A DNA stretch of 64,000 nt from Aliiroseovarius sp. M344 (GCF_025140835.1 NZ_CP081153.1:930001-994000); one strand, 5' to 3'; counted from the stretch's first letter, positions 34,061 through 43,438 are shown. Program-made: numbers and translations. The notes: generated from the letters alone by a model not told the origin.

Positions 34061-35077
34061 CTATTCGCCGCAGATTCCCTGCAAACGCACCCAGTCTGCA
34101 TCGGTAAGCAGCGGTGCTGCATCCGCCAGCGCAATTGGATCGGCCTCGATAAGGTCAAGCGTGCTTTCGCCTGTCAGATCAATCGCATAAGCGTAAGGGG
34201 TCGACCGCAGGCCTGCTTTCTCGAACCGGCCAAGCAACGCGTCGTTGTCAAGCGGCGTGGGGGCCGCGGTCAGCAAATCTTCGGCATAGCTGTCAATCAC
34301 GCCGTCAGGCAGATCGCCCGTCGTCAGAAGCTGTGCGGTGGCTTTCAGGCCAGCATGCTCTAACAACGCTTTCATCGGGTCCGTATTTTGGCGGCGCATG
34401 TCTTCTGCCAGAAGAAAACCCGCCACGACATCTGGTTCTTCAAAATCTTCGATCAGGGCGCGATTCAAAAGCGTGATGTGGCCCGGCAGATGGGTCGCGG
34501 TCTGAACCCCGGTCGACAGTACGATGACCCGTGGCGCTTCTGTGTCCAGCACACGGACCCCCAATTGTTCGAGCGCGCTTTGTCCATTCCGCCCATCGCA
34601 TTTCTGGCCTGCAACGCGCCCAATTCGGTTTAGGATGCGTTGCCCGATGGCGTCGCGAGTAGGATCAGGTACCACTGAAACCGTGTAATCCCTGAGCGCA
34701 TTGGGCATCCAGAAAACACCAAGGGCAACCAACAGACCAAACACACCGGCAGTCACCCAATGACGCAATCGTCCGGGATGGGGGCGACGTCGTTCAACAA
34801 CCCTGCGTACCTTTTCAATCGCCTTGATGAGCGTCTCGTCCTCGATCTCCAATTCTTCCGTGGCATCGTTGCCGGGCGAATAAAGCGCGGGGCGCTCTGA
34901 TGGATTTAACCGGATGAGCGCGGGCAGGGACCAGTGGGTCAGCGCCACGTCATGCATGTCCGTGATGGTAAGTGTGGCATCGCCGAGTGACACAATAACA
35001 TCACGCCGCTGCGCCTCAGGAGCGCTGCGCCACAGCCCGGCTGCTTCCAGCCGTTGATATTTTGTGAGGGCCGTCAT
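34061..35077 (-). CDS. Membrane-anchored protein with degenerate M48-peptidase-like segment, function unknown
   Basis: 338 residues: cytoplasmic N-terminal part (1-105, acidic then Arg-rich), one membrane helix (about 107-125), then a periplasmic domain. Around residues 196-230 the pattern LPGHITLLNRALIEDFEEPD..AGFLLAEDMRR follows that of M48 metalloproteases near their HExxH site, but the zinc-binding motif is replaced by AEDMR, so it cannot be a working zinc protease of that type. Similar proteins are, I believe, conserved in Rhodobacterales without known role. Convergent with upp. Confidence 0.7.
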   Translation of the reverse strand: MTALTKYQRLEAAGLWRSAPEAQRRDVIVSLGDATLTITDMHDVALTHWSLPALIRLNPSERPALYSPGNDATEELEIEDETLIKAIEKVRRVVERRRPHPGRLRHWVTAGVFGLLVALGVFWMPNALRDYTVSVVPDPTRDAIGQRILNRIGRVAGQKCDGRNGQSALEQLGVRVLDTEAPRVIVLSTGVQTATHLPGHITLLNRALIEDFEEPDVVAGFLLAEDMRRQNTDPMKALLEHAGLKATAQLLTTGDLPDGVIDSYAEDLLTAAPTPLDNDALLGRFEKAGLRSTPYAYAIDLTGESTLDLIEADPIALADAAPLLTDADWVRLQGICGE

Positions 35078-35158
35078 GTTCTGGACGGGTCTCGCCTGCT
35101 CGTTATCATTATCGGCAGGATAGTCGGTTGCCGTCGTTGGGGCAATGCGCGTGGTGGG

Positions 35159-36805
35159 TCAGGGCGCGTTCCGCAAACGATCACGCAATTCGAACTTCTG
35201 GATTTTCCCGGTTGAGGTTTTTGGCAACTCGCAAAACTCGATCATCTTGGGGGTCTTGAACCCGGCCAAACGACCGCGCACGAATGCAATCAACTCGTCT
35301 TCGGTAACGGCAGCGCCGTCTTTCAATTCGACAAATGCGCAAGGTACTTCACCCCATTTATCATCCGGTTTGGCCACAACCGCACACAAGCTGACGGCCG
35401 GGTGGTGCATCAAAGCGCCTTCGACCTCGACCGAGCTGACGTTTTCGCCGCCCGAGATGATGATGTCCTTTGCCCGATCCGTGATACGGATGTATCCGTC
35501 CGGCGTTTGATGCGCGATGTCACCAGAGTGGAAGTAGCCCCCTTGGAACGCGTCACGGGTGGCCTCTGGATTCTTCAGATAGCCTTTCATCACCGAATTT
35601 CCACGGATCATGATTTCACCAATCGCTTCACCATCCATCGGTACTTGTTCCATCGTGTCGGGGAACATCACAGTGATATCTTCCATCTGAGGCATGGCGA
35701 TACCTGTGCGGGCTTTCATGGCCGCTTTTTCATCCTGCGGCAGCGCGTCCCACTCCGGTCCGTTCCACAAGCATTCGGTGACGTGCCCATACGTCTCGGT
35801 CAAACCATAAACCTGCGTGACATTGAATCCCAAAGGCTCGATGGCGGCCAGGGTGGCCGCCGCTGGCGGAGCGCCGGCGGTAAACACTTGCACGGTGTGG
35901 TCAAAATCGCGGCGAGCCTGGTTGGGCGCATTCACAATCATGTTCAGCACGATGGGCGCACCGCCAAAATGGGTCACACCTTCATCGGCAATTGCGTCAT
36001 AGATCGCCTTAGCCGTGATGTCGCGGCAGCAAATGATAGTCCCGCCCAGAACCGGCATCATCCAACTGTGATTCCAGTTGTTGCAGTGAAACAGCGGCAC
36101 GATGGTCAAGTAACGCGGATACAGTGTCATGCCCCAACTTATTGGGGTCCCCATCGTCATCAGGTAAGCGCCCCGATGGTGACAGACGACCCCTTTGGGC
36201 CGGCCCGTCGTGCCAGAGGTGTAGTTCAGCGCAAGGCTTTCCCATTCATCCTCAGGCATAATCCAGTTGAAGTCGGCAGAACCACTCGTGACCAGATCTT
36301 CATATTCTGTAAAGCGCCCGGTGGCCGGGAAGCCTGCGTCAGGGTCTGCGACCTCGATAATCATCGGCGTTGCAGTGGCGCCGTCGGCCTTCATTTGTTC
36401 AATCGCTTTCTCGGCCAGAGGCAAAAGCGGCGTGTCCACCAGCACCGCACGTGCCCCTCCGTGAGCGAAGATATAGGCGACGGTGTCTACGTCTAAACGC
36501 GTATTGATGGTGTTCAGAACTGCACCACAAGCCGGGATGGCGAAGCTGGCTTCGACATGAGCCAAGGTGTTGGGCAGAAGTGTTGCGACGACATCGCCGG
36601 GTGTGACCCCGTTCGTTGTCAGCGCGGATGCCAGCCGCGTCACCCGTTCGTAATAGTCCCGATAGGTCAGTCGCCGTGAGCCATAAACCAGAGCTTCCCT
36701 GTTTGGGAAAACCCGCGCCGCACGTCTGAGGTGAGACAGCGGCGTCAGGGGCACAAAGTTGGCCGCACATTTCTCCAGCCCCGTTTCGTCTGCCATCCAG
36801 CCCAT
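35159..36805 (-). CDS. Acyl-CoA synthetase (AMP-forming, medium/long-chain or DmdB-like)
   Basis: 548 residues. ANL-family motifs: LNYTSGTTGRPKGVV (about 188-202), YGLTETYG, the HSGDIAH...ITDRAKDIIISGG hinge and the C-terminal STGKIQKFELR lysine. This subgroup (AlkK/DmdB) activates medium-chain acids or methylmercaptopropionate; the sequence alone does not decide. ATG 36805 (MGWMADETG) has GGGAGAGA upstream. It stands alone, divergent from a DMT transporter. Confidence 0.85.
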   Translation of the reverse strand: MGWMADETGLEKCAANFVPLTPLSHLRRAARVFPNREALVYGSRRLTYRDYYERVTRLASALTTNGVTPGDVVATLLPNTLAHVEASFAIPACGAVLNTINTRLDVDTVAYIFAHGGARAVLVDTPLLPLAEKAIEQMKADGATATPMIIEVADPDAGFPATGRFTEYEDLVTSGSADFNWIMPEDEWESLALNYTSGTTGRPKGVVCHHRGAYLMTMGTPISWGMTLYPRYLTIVPLFHCNNWNHSWMMPVLGGTIICCRDITAKAIYDAIADEGVTHFGGAPIVLNMIVNAPNQARRDFDHTVQVFTAGAPPAAATLAAIEPLGFNVTQVYGLTETYGHVTECLWNGPEWDALPQDEKAAMKARTGIAMPQMEDITVMFPDTMEQVPMDGEAIGEIMIRGNSVMKGYLKNPEATRDAFQGGYFHSGDIAHQTPDGYIRITDRAKDIIISGGENVSSVEVEGALMHHPAVSLCAVVAKPDDKWGEVPCAFVELKDGAAVTEDELIAFVRGRLAGFKTPKMIEFCELPKTSTGKIQKFELRDRLRNAP

Positions 36806-36923
36806 CAGCGTCTCTCCCTGTCTTGTCTCGACATTTTTGTCGTGTATGTCGTTGTAGGAGCAGACCAGAACGACCACCGCGTGGTCAATGCCTTGAACAC
36901 GCGAAAAACGGACTAAAAGCGAC

Positions 36924-37829
36924 ATGTCAGGCAATCGAACTCTTCAAGCGGCAAGCGTTATTTGCCTTGCGATGTTCTTGCTTGGGTTTCTGGATAACTT
37001 CGTTGCGATGATCGCACAGGATCTGGGCTTGTGGCAATTTCACCTGATGCGGACAGTGTTGGCGGTTGGAATACTGGGCGCTTTAGCGCTTTTGGGCCAT
37101 GCGCAACTCCGGCCCAAGCGCCGATGGGCCGTCGCCGTGCGCGGCGGGTTCGCGGCCTTTGCCATGCTGATCTATTTTGGCTGCTTGGGGTTCTTGCCAA
37201 TCGGACAAGTGGCTGCCGGGCTGTTTACCGCGCCAATCTGGGTCATGCTGATCTCGGCCGTCTTCCTCGGCCAACCTGTCGGTTTGACGCGTATCACGGC
37301 GGCGCTGATAGGGTTTGCAGGGGTTTTGATCGTCCTGAATCCGTTTGAGAATGGCGTAAACACCGTCGCCCTTGTTCCGATGACGGCAGGATTTTTCTAT
37401 GCCATCGGGGGGATTGCAACGCGGCAATGGTGCGACGGGGAAAGCGCGCTGTCGATGTTGCTTTACTTCTTCCTGGCATTAGGGGTGTTCGGGTTGATTG
37501 GTACAATCGTCACCACGCTTGGGGCATTTGACGTTCCTGCCGGATCGGAGGGGTTTTTGTTGCGTGGCCTTGTATGGCCCACGCCACTTGGGCTTGGTCT
37601 GACGGTGCTGCAAGCCATCGGTTCGCTGATCGCGGTTGGGCTGGTTTTCAAAGCCTATCAGCTTGGGGATGCTGCGCAGGTCGCCATATACGAATATTCA
37701 CTTTTGGCTTTCGTAGCCGGTTGGAGTTTTGTGCTGTTCGGCGAAGTAATCCCGGTCCAGGCCATTTTGGGAATGGCGTTGATTGTCGTTTCGGGCACTG
37801 TCATTTCACTGCGCTCGCACCCGTCCTGA
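36924..37829 (+). CDS. EamA/DMT-family transporter
   Basis: 301-residue membrane protein with about ten hydrophobic helices in two EamA repeats (second about 150-295). The start MSGNRTLQAASVICLAMFLLG leads directly into helix 1. It resembles RhaT/S-adenosylmethionine-type DMT carriers in general layout. No substrate clue. It precedes the sulfotransferase-like gene by 20 bp, so the two may be co-transcribed. Confidence 0.82.
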   Translation: MSGNRTLQAASVICLAMFLLGFLDNFVAMIAQDLGLWQFHLMRTVLAVGILGALALLGHAQLRPKRRWAVAVRGGFAAFAMLIYFGCLGFLPIGQVAAGLFTAPIWVMLISAVFLGQPVGLTRITAALIGFAGVLIVLNPFENGVNTVALVPMTAGFFYAIGGIATRQWCDGESALSMLLYFFLALGVFGLIGTIVTTLGAFDVPAGSEGFLLRGLVWPTPLGLGLTVLQAIGSLIAVGLVFKAYQLGDAAQVAIYEYSLLAFVAGWSFVLFGEVIPVQAILGMALIVVSGTVISLRSHPS

Positions 37830-37849
37830 ATTCCCGCTAATATCGCCCC

Positions 37850-38497
37850 ATGATCATTTCGCACGGTCGTCGATACATTTTCATTCATCCGCCTAAAACC
37901 GGGGGGACATCGCTTGCACTGGCTCTGGAAGCTCGGGCGATGAAAGACGACATCATGCTGGGGGATACGCCCAAAGCGGTCAATCGGCGCAAACGGATGA
38001 CGCACGTTGCGTCCTCTGGTCGGCTGTGGAAACACTCCAAGCTGCGCGATATCTATGGGCCGGTGACGCAGGAGCAGATTGAGGACTACTTCGTCATAAC
38101 GCTCGTCCGAAATCCGTGGGACCGGTTGGTCAGCTATTACCACTGGCTCAAAGCGCAGCATTTTGATCATCCAGCGGTCGATCTGGCGCATGCGCTGACA
38201 TTTTCAGAGTTTCTGAACCATCAACACACGATTGACAGCTTCGCAGGGTCGCCTTTGGGGTCTTACGTGACAGATCAGAACGGGCAGGAGCGCTGCGACC
38301 TGTTTGCGCGGATGGAAGCATTACCAGAGGATTTGGCGCCGTTTGAAACACATCTGGGGTTTTCGCTGGGTCCCATGCCGCATGAGAACAGGTCCGACCG
38401 GCGCGCGGATTATCGCAGCTATTACAATGACGATGATGCCGCCCTTGTCGCCGACGTGTGCGCGCCGGATATTCGGCGGTTTTCCTATAACTTTTAA
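37850..38497 (+). CDS. Sulfotransferase-family protein
   Basis: 215 residues. The 5'-phosphosulfate loop HPPKTGGTS (about 13-21) and the 3'-phosphate motif RNPWDRLVSYY (about 87-97) of the PAPS-dependent sulfotransferase fold are both intact. Acceptor unknown; bacterial members modify lipids, glycans or small molecules, and some are not proven enzymes. It sits 20 bp after the DMT transporter. Confidence 0.85.
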   Translation: MIISHGRRYIFIHPPKTGGTSLALALEARAMKDDIMLGDTPKAVNRRKRMTHVASSGRLWKHSKLRDIYGPVTQEQIEDYFVITLVRNPWDRLVSYYHWLKAQHFDHPAVDLAHALTFSEFLNHQHTIDSFAGSPLGSYVTDQNGQERCDLFARMEALPEDLAPFETHLGFSLGPMPHENRSDRRADYRSYYNDDDAALVADVCAPDIRRFSYNF

Positions 38498-38522
38498 GGG
38501 TGTGGGCTCGCGGGTAAGTTAG

Positions 38523-38588
38523 GGGGAAGGGGCTTTGCCCCTCTGCGCCAAGGCGCATTCACCCCAGGATATTTCGAGCCAGAAGAAG
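38523..38588 (+). repeat. Dispersed intergenic hairpin repeat, copy 2
   Basis: Hairpin GGGGC-TTT-GCCCC (38529-38541), a short second hairpin TGCGCC-AA-GGCGCA, then CCCCAGGATATTTCGAGCC and AGAAGAAG. Same order as 56457-56517 (plus) and 6211-6257 (minus). Confidence 0.78.
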
Positions 38589-38600
38589 CGGTCAAGAATG

Positions 38601-38626
38601 GCAGCCCAAGGTTATCCTTGGGCTGC
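38601..38626. terminator. Hairpin between the sulfotransferase gene and fadJ
   Basis: Perfect 11-bp stem GCAGCCCAAGG / CCTTGGGCTGC with loop TTAT, 15 bp beyond the fadJ stop. Neither strand has a strong T run after it, so it may be a weak or Rho-assisted terminator. Confidence 0.6.
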
Positions 38627-38640
38627 ATCGTCACTTAAGG

Positions 38641-40845
38641 TCAAGCCGCGTCTTGCGCGCTGTCGAAGCGGCCGTAGAACGTATCGCCTTTGTCCGCCAG
38701 ATCACGCAGAAGGGCAGGGGTCGTGAACCGCGCGCCTTGTGCGTTGGTCAGGTCGTCGCAGATTTCCACTGCTTTGCCCGCACCGATCATGTCGAGCCAG
38801 CTGAACGGGCCGCCGGACCAAGGGGCAAAGCCCCAAGCCAGAATCGCACCCACGTCGCCTTCGCGGATGTCTTCCAACACGCCTTCTTCCAGTGCACGGA
38901 CAGCTTCCAGAACCTGGCTCATCATCAGGCGATGTTTCACTTCGGTGAGGTCAGGCTGATCGTCGGCCAGTTGGAATTTGTCGCCAAGACCTTCCCATAG
39001 ACCTGTGCGTTTGCCTTTGTCGTCATAGTTATAGAAACCTGCGTTCGACTTACGGCCCAATCGGCCCTCGTCGGCCATCCAGAAGATGATGTCGTCGACC
39101 GCAGCATCCGGGTAGTTGTCGCCCATCGCCGCTTTCGTGGCTTTGGCGATCTTCACGCCCAGATCGATCGAGGTTTCGTCCACCAGTTGCAGCGGTCCCA
39201 CCGGGAAGCCCAGCAGTTTTGCGGCCCCTTCGACCAGCGCCGGGGATACACCTTCGCCAACCATGCGCATGCCTTCGTTGATGTATGGGATGATGCAGCG
39301 ATTGCAGTAGAAGAAGCGCGCGTCGTTGACGACAATCGGCGTTTTGCGGATCTGACGCACATAGTCAAGCGCCTTGGCCACAGCACGTCCGCCAGTTTCT
39401 TTACCCTTGATGATCTCGACCAGCATCATGCGCTCAACCGGGCTGAAGAAGTGGATGCCGATGAACTGATCGGGCCGGGCCGAGGCTTTCGCCAGCTCGG
39501 TGATCGGCAGGGTTGAGGTGTTGGTGGCATAGATGCAATCTTCGCCCACGACGGCCTCGACCTTTTTGGTCATCTCGGCTTTCACGCCCACGTCTTCAAA
39601 GACCGCTTCGATGATAAGATCAGCACCTTTCAGAGCGTCCAGATCAGTGGTGGCGGTGATGGCGGACAGCACGGCCTCTTTCTTTTCGGGCGTGGCTTTC
39701 TTGCGGGCGATGCCTTTGTCCAGATAACCCTCTGAATATGCCTTGCCGCGATCCGCAGCTTCTTGGGTTTGGTCGATCAAAACGACCTCCATCCCGGCCA
39801 TGGCCGATACCAGCGCGATGCCGGCCCCCATCATGCCTGCACCCAGCACGCCGACTTTCTTAACCGACTGATCATCCACGTCTTTCGGACGCACAGCGCC
39901 TTTTTCCAAAGCCTGTTTGTTGATGAAAAGCGAGCGGATCATGGCGCTAGATGACGGGTTCATCAGAACGTTCACGAACCAACGGCATTCCACACGCAGG
40001 GCGTCATCGAAGGGCACCATTGCGCCTTCGTAAACGGCAGCCAGCAGAGCTTTCGCCGCCGGATAGACGCCATTGGTTTTGCCGTGGATCATTGCAGCAG
40101 CGCCAACGAAGGTTTGGAAACCAGCGGGGTGATAAGGCGCGCCGCCGGGCATTTTATAGCCCTTGGCATCCCACGGTTTCACGATGTCCGCATCGGTTGC
40201 GTTCATTACCCAATCTTTCGCACGGGCTTGCAGCTCATCTGCTGGCACAACCTCGTCGATCAGACCCGCAGATTTGGCTTTCTCAGGTGAAACGGTTTTG
40301 CCTTCCAAAAGGAACGGCGCCGCCGCCATCGCGCCCATTTTGCGAACCAGTCGCGTGGTGCCACCGGCGCCGGGGAAGATGCCGACCATGATCTCTGGGA
40401 GGCCGATCTTGGCCTTGGGATTGTCGGCCGCAATGATGCGGTGACACGACAGCGGGATTTCCAGACCAATGCCAAGCGCGATGCCGGGCAGGGCGGCGAC
40501 AATAGGCTTGCCGCCTTTGTTGGTCTTAGCGTCCATGCCCGCGCGTTCGATTTTGCGCAGCACGCCGTGCATCCCCATGACACCGTCAAACAGGCCCTTT
40601 GCCGGGTTGTCGCCCGCGTCCGATTTCATCTGCGCGATCACGTTTAGGTCCATACCGCCAGCAAAGTCTTTCTTCGCTGAAGTGATGATTGCGCCTTTGA
40701 TCGTGTCATCCGACAAAACGGTGTCGATATGAGCGTCCAATTCGCGCAACGCGTCATAGGACAGCACGTTCATGGACTTCCCGGGCACATCCCAGGTGAT
40801 GGTTGCGACGCCATCTGCGTCTGTTTTCATTGTGAAGTCGGTCAT
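38641..40845 (-). CDS. fadJ: Fatty-acid oxidation complex alpha subunit (enoyl-CoA hydratase / 3-hydroxyacyl-CoA dehydrogenase)
   Basis: 734-residue bifunctional beta-oxidation enzyme. Hydratase/crotonase half (about 1-300; GIALGIGLEIPLSCH, PEIMVGIFPGAGGTTRL) followed by an NAD-binding dehydrogenase half (GVLGAGMMGAGIA at about 318-330; HFFSPVERMMLVEI). Start ATG 40845 has GGGAGA upstream and overlaps the cupin stop by 4 bp. Works with the thiolase and acyl-CoA dehydrogenase of the same operon. Confidence 0.93.
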   Translation of the reverse strand: MTDFTMKTDADGVATITWDVPGKSMNVLSYDALRELDAHIDTVLSDDTIKGAIITSAKKDFAGGMDLNVIAQMKSDAGDNPAKGLFDGVMGMHGVLRKIERAGMDAKTNKGGKPIVAALPGIALGIGLEIPLSCHRIIAADNPKAKIGLPEIMVGIFPGAGGTTRLVRKMGAMAAAPFLLEGKTVSPEKAKSAGLIDEVVPADELQARAKDWVMNATDADIVKPWDAKGYKMPGGAPYHPAGFQTFVGAAAMIHGKTNGVYPAAKALLAAVYEGAMVPFDDALRVECRWFVNVLMNPSSSAMIRSLFINKQALEKGAVRPKDVDDQSVKKVGVLGAGMMGAGIALVSAMAGMEVVLIDQTQEAADRGKAYSEGYLDKGIARKKATPEKKEAVLSAITATTDLDALKGADLIIEAVFEDVGVKAEMTKKVEAVVGEDCIYATNTSTLPITELAKASARPDQFIGIHFFSPVERMMLVEIIKGKETGGRAVAKALDYVRQIRKTPIVVNDARFFYCNRCIIPYINEGMRMVGEGVSPALVEGAAKLLGFPVGPLQLVDETSIDLGVKIAKATKAAMGDNYPDAAVDDIIFWMADEGRLGRKSNAGFYNYDDKGKRTGLWEGLGDKFQLADDQPDLTEVKHRLMMSQVLEAVRALEEGVLEDIREGDVGAILAWGFAPWSGGPFSWLDMIGAGKAVEICDDLTNAQGARFTTPALLRDLADKGDTFYGRFDSAQDAA

Positions 40846-41309
40846 TGGTCGTCTCCCTTTTGAGGGTATTTTGTTCCATCCAGATGTGTGTAGCCCGCAG
40901 GTGTGGCCAGCATGTCCAATCCGGGATAATGGCAAGTGTTTTCAGGATCTCGCGTGCCTATGATCAGGTAAGTCGCATCCGCATCACTGTGATTGCGCAA
41001 CTGATGCGCAACCTTGGTGTTCGCTTTCCAAGCGCAGGCATCACCTTGAGTGACAATGGCCTCTTCGCCATCCTCAATTACGGTCAACTCGCCCGCCAGC
41101 ATGTAAAGGAATTCGTCTTCACGATCCTCCCAATGCATTTGCGAGCTGACAGCGCCGGGATGCAGCGTTTCAAGTGAAACACCATATTGCGTCAGACCGC
41201 CAGCATCCCCCAAGGCCTGCCACATCAAGCGGCCAGCCGGCAGGGTATACGGCGCCGGGTAGGTGCCCTTGGATACTGTTGGTGCAACACTGTCTTTGCG
41301 GATGATCAT
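40842..41309 (-). CDS. Cupin-domain protein in the beta-oxidation operon
   Basis: 155 residues. Single cupin barrel: motif 1 around HWEDREDEFLYMLAGELTVIEDG (about 68-90) and motif 2 around HQLRNHSDADATYLIIG. Metal-ligand positions H/E/E/H are plausible. Starts two bases after the fadA stop and overlaps fadJ by 4 bp, so it is tightly co-translated. Its role in fatty-acid breakdown is unknown; it resembles stand-alone cupins that sense or isomerise small molecules. Confidence 0.8.
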   Translation of the reverse strand: MIIRKDSVAPTVSKGTYPAPYTLPAGRLMWQALGDAGGLTQYGVSLETLHPGAVSSQMHWEDREDEFLYMLAGELTVIEDGEEAIVTQGDACAWKANTKVAHQLRNHSDADATYLIIGTRDPENTCHYPGLDMLATPAGYTHLDGTKYPQKGDDQ

Positions 41310-41311
41310 GC

Positions 41312-42517
41312 TTAGACCCGTTCGATGATGGTTGCGGCACCCATGCCTGAGCCGATGCACAGTGTGGCCAGACCGGTTTCCTTGTCGGCCCGCTCCATCT
41401 CGTCCAGCAGCGCGCTGAGGATCATCGCGCCAGTGCCACCCAGCGGGTGACCCATGGCGATGGCACCGCCGTTCACGTTCACCTTGTTCGTGTCCGCATC
41501 AAACGCTTGGATGAAGCGCAGAACGACTGAGGCAAAAGCTTCGTTCACTTCGAACAGATCGATGTCGCCGAAGTTCATGCCAGCGGCCTGCAATACACGC
41601 TCGGTCGCGGGAACCGGGCCGGTCAACATGATCGTCGGATCTGTCCCAACTTTGGACGTCGCCTTCACGCGTGCGCGCGGTTTCAACCCGTGGCGTTCGC
41701 CGAACTCTTTGTTGCCGATCAGGATGGCCGCAGAGCCGTCCGCGATGCCCGATGAGTTGCCAGCGTGGTGCACGTGGTTGATGCGCTCCAAGTGCGGATA
41801 TTTCAGCAATGCCACAGCGTCAAAGCCCGGCATTGCCTCGCCCATCGCTTTGAACGACGGGTTCAGTCCACCCAATGTCTGCATTGTGGTTTCGCGAATC
41901 ATCTCGTCTTGCGACATGATTTCCAGACCGTTTTGGTCTTTGACTGGAACGATGGACTTGAAACGACCATCGGCCCGCGCTGCGGCGGCACGTTTCTGGC
42001 TTTCGACAGCGTAAGCGTCACAGTCATCACGCGAGAAGCCGTACTCAGTTGCGATGATGTCAGCCGAGATGCCCTGCGGCACGAAATAGGCTTTCATAGC
42101 CAGATGCGGATCAGCAGCAATCGCGCCACCGTCCATGCCCATGGGCACGCGGCTCATGCTTTCCACGCCACCGGCGATATATGCGTCGCCCGCACCACCT
42201 TTGACTTGGTTGGCGGCCATGTTCACAGCTTCCAGGCCAGAGGCGCAGAAGCGGTTGATAGACACGCCCGGAATGCGTTCGTCCAGATCGGAATACAGAA
42301 CCGAAGAGCGGGCCAAACAGGCACCTTGTTCACCCACTTGGGTGACGTTGCCCCAGATCACATCCTCGACGACATGGCCTTCAAGGTTGTTCCGCTCTTT
42401 CAAGGCATTCAGTGCCAGCGCGGACAGGCGCACAGCCGTCACCTCGTGCAAGGTGCCGTCTTTTTTGCCTTTGCCACGCGGGGTGCGCACGGCGTCATAG
42501 ATATAGGCGTCGGTCAT
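41312..42517 (-). CDS. fadA: Acetyl-CoA acyltransferase (thiolase)
   Basis: 401 residues. Active-site Cys in [16 protein letters not shown] (about 85-100), [18 protein letters not shown] (about 350-367) and a C-terminal [11 protein letters not shown]ys, all standard for degradative thiolases. Cleaves 3-ketoacyl-CoA to acetyl-CoA. Two adjacent ATGs (42520, 42517); AAAGGA spacing favours 42517. Located 17 bp after the GST gene. Confidence 0.92.
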   Translation of the reverse strand: MTDAYIYDAVRTPRGKGKKDGTLHEVTAVRLSALALNALKERNNLEGHVVEDVIWGNVTQVGEQGACLARSSVLYSDLDERIPGVSINRFCASGLEAVNMAANQVKGGAGDAYIAGGVESMSRVPMGMDGGAIAADPHLAMKAYFVPQGISADIIATEYGFSRDDCDAYAVESQKRAAAARADGRFKSIVPVKDQNGLEIMSQDEMIRETTMQTLGGLNPSFKAMGEAMPGFDAVALLKYPHLERINHVHHAGNSSGIADGSAAILIGNKEFGERHGLKPRARVKATSKVGTDPTIMLTGPVPATERVLQAAGMNFGDIDLFEVNEAFASVVLRFIQAFDADTNKVNVNGGAIAMGHPLGGTGAMILSALLDEMERADKETGLATLCIGSGMGAATIIERV

Positions 42518-42534
42518 CATTCGTCCTTTCGAGA

Positions 42535-43170
42535 TCACGCGCGGTCCGCAGGGGAACCGGGCATCAGGTCATAGGGGTGTTTCCAGCCGGGCGTTTCCGA
42601 AATGCGGGTCAGCCAGGCGTCGATAGCGGGCCATTCGGCACGGTCAAAGCCGAAGGGTTCAGGGTAAAACAGGTATCCAGCGCAGGAAATGTCAGCGAGC
42701 GTAATTTGGTCACCGACCAGCCAGTCGCGTTGGGACAGCTCGCCCTCTAGCACTTTGTAGGCCGACTTGAGCCGGGCCTGATTGAAGGCGATCACTTCGG
42801 CCGGGCGTTTATCCTCGGGCAGGAAGTTCATCAAGAACCGAGTGTTGCCCGCGACAGACGACATTTTGTGGTTGTCCCAGAACTGCCAGCGCAGGATTTC
42901 TCGACGTTCGGCGGCACTGCGTCCGCCCAGTTTGCCTGATTTCGAGGATACGTAGTCCTGAATGACACCCGATTGCGACAGGGTCACATCGCCGTCGATC
43001 ATCACCGGCACTTCGCCCATCGGGTTCAAGGCCAGAAACTCGGGGCTGCGGCTTTCGCCATTGAAGAAGTCGACGAAGACGGGTTCCCATGCCATTTCGG
43101 ACAATTCCAGCGTCAGTGCGGCCTTGTAGGCGTTTCCGCTTTCACCAAAGCAATAGAGTTTGATCGTCAT
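42535..43170 (-). CDS. Glutathione S-transferase family protein
   Basis: 211 residues. Thioredoxin-like N-terminal domain (KLYCFGESGNAYKAALTLEL, then GEVPVMIDGDVTLSQSGVI with the cis-Pro) and a helical C-terminal domain. Likely a cytosolic detoxification or reductase-like GST. Its place between acyl-CoA dehydrogenase and thiolase genes suggests protection from reactive lipid products, but this is inference. Confidence 0.88.
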   Translation of the reverse strand: MTIKLYCFGESGNAYKAALTLELSEMAWEPVFVDFFNGESRSPEFLALNPMGEVPVMIDGDVTLSQSGVIQDYVSSKSGKLGGRSAAERREILRWQFWDNHKMSSVAGNTRFLMNFLPEDKRPAEVIAFNQARLKSAYKVLEGELSQRDWLVGDQITLADISCAGYLFYPEPFGFDRAEWPAIDAWLTRISETPGWKHPYDLMPGSPADRA

Positions 43171-43198
43171 CGTTCCCTCCCGTTGAACGTGGTCCGCA

Positions 43199-43411
43199 TC
43201 AGCGTTTGCGTGCGTCCAGTTCAGAGTTGAACAGCCGCAGACGGGCCGTAAGATTTTCTTGGTCCGTTACACTGTCAAAATGCTCAAAGAGGAACGACAG
43301 GGCTTCACCTTCATCAAGCCCTGCCTCACGCGCGAAACGCTTCAGTCGACGATAGCCATCCTCTGTCATTGCGCAGGGAAAGCGACGGGTCAGTTTGAAA
43401 CGTTTCGGCAT
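43199..43411 (-). CDS. Small conserved-looking 70-aa protein in the beta-oxidation operon
   Basis: 70 residues, Arg/Lys- and Glu-rich, helical. Begins MPKRFKLTRRFPCAMTEDGY; GGAGAGATC immediately precedes the ATG. The layout of short basic strand followed by two helices (RRLKRFAREAGLDEGEALSFLFEHF) recalls ribbon-helix-helix proteins, but this is not certain. It lies between the acyl-CoA dehydrogenase and GST genes with short gaps (27-28 bp). Confidence 0.72.
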   Translation of the reverse strand: MPKRFKLTRRFPCAMTEDGYRRLKRFAREAGLDEGEALSFLFEHFDSVTDQENLTARLRLFNSELDARKR

Positions 43412-43438
43412 GATCTCTCCTTGTTCGGTTGGTCTGGC

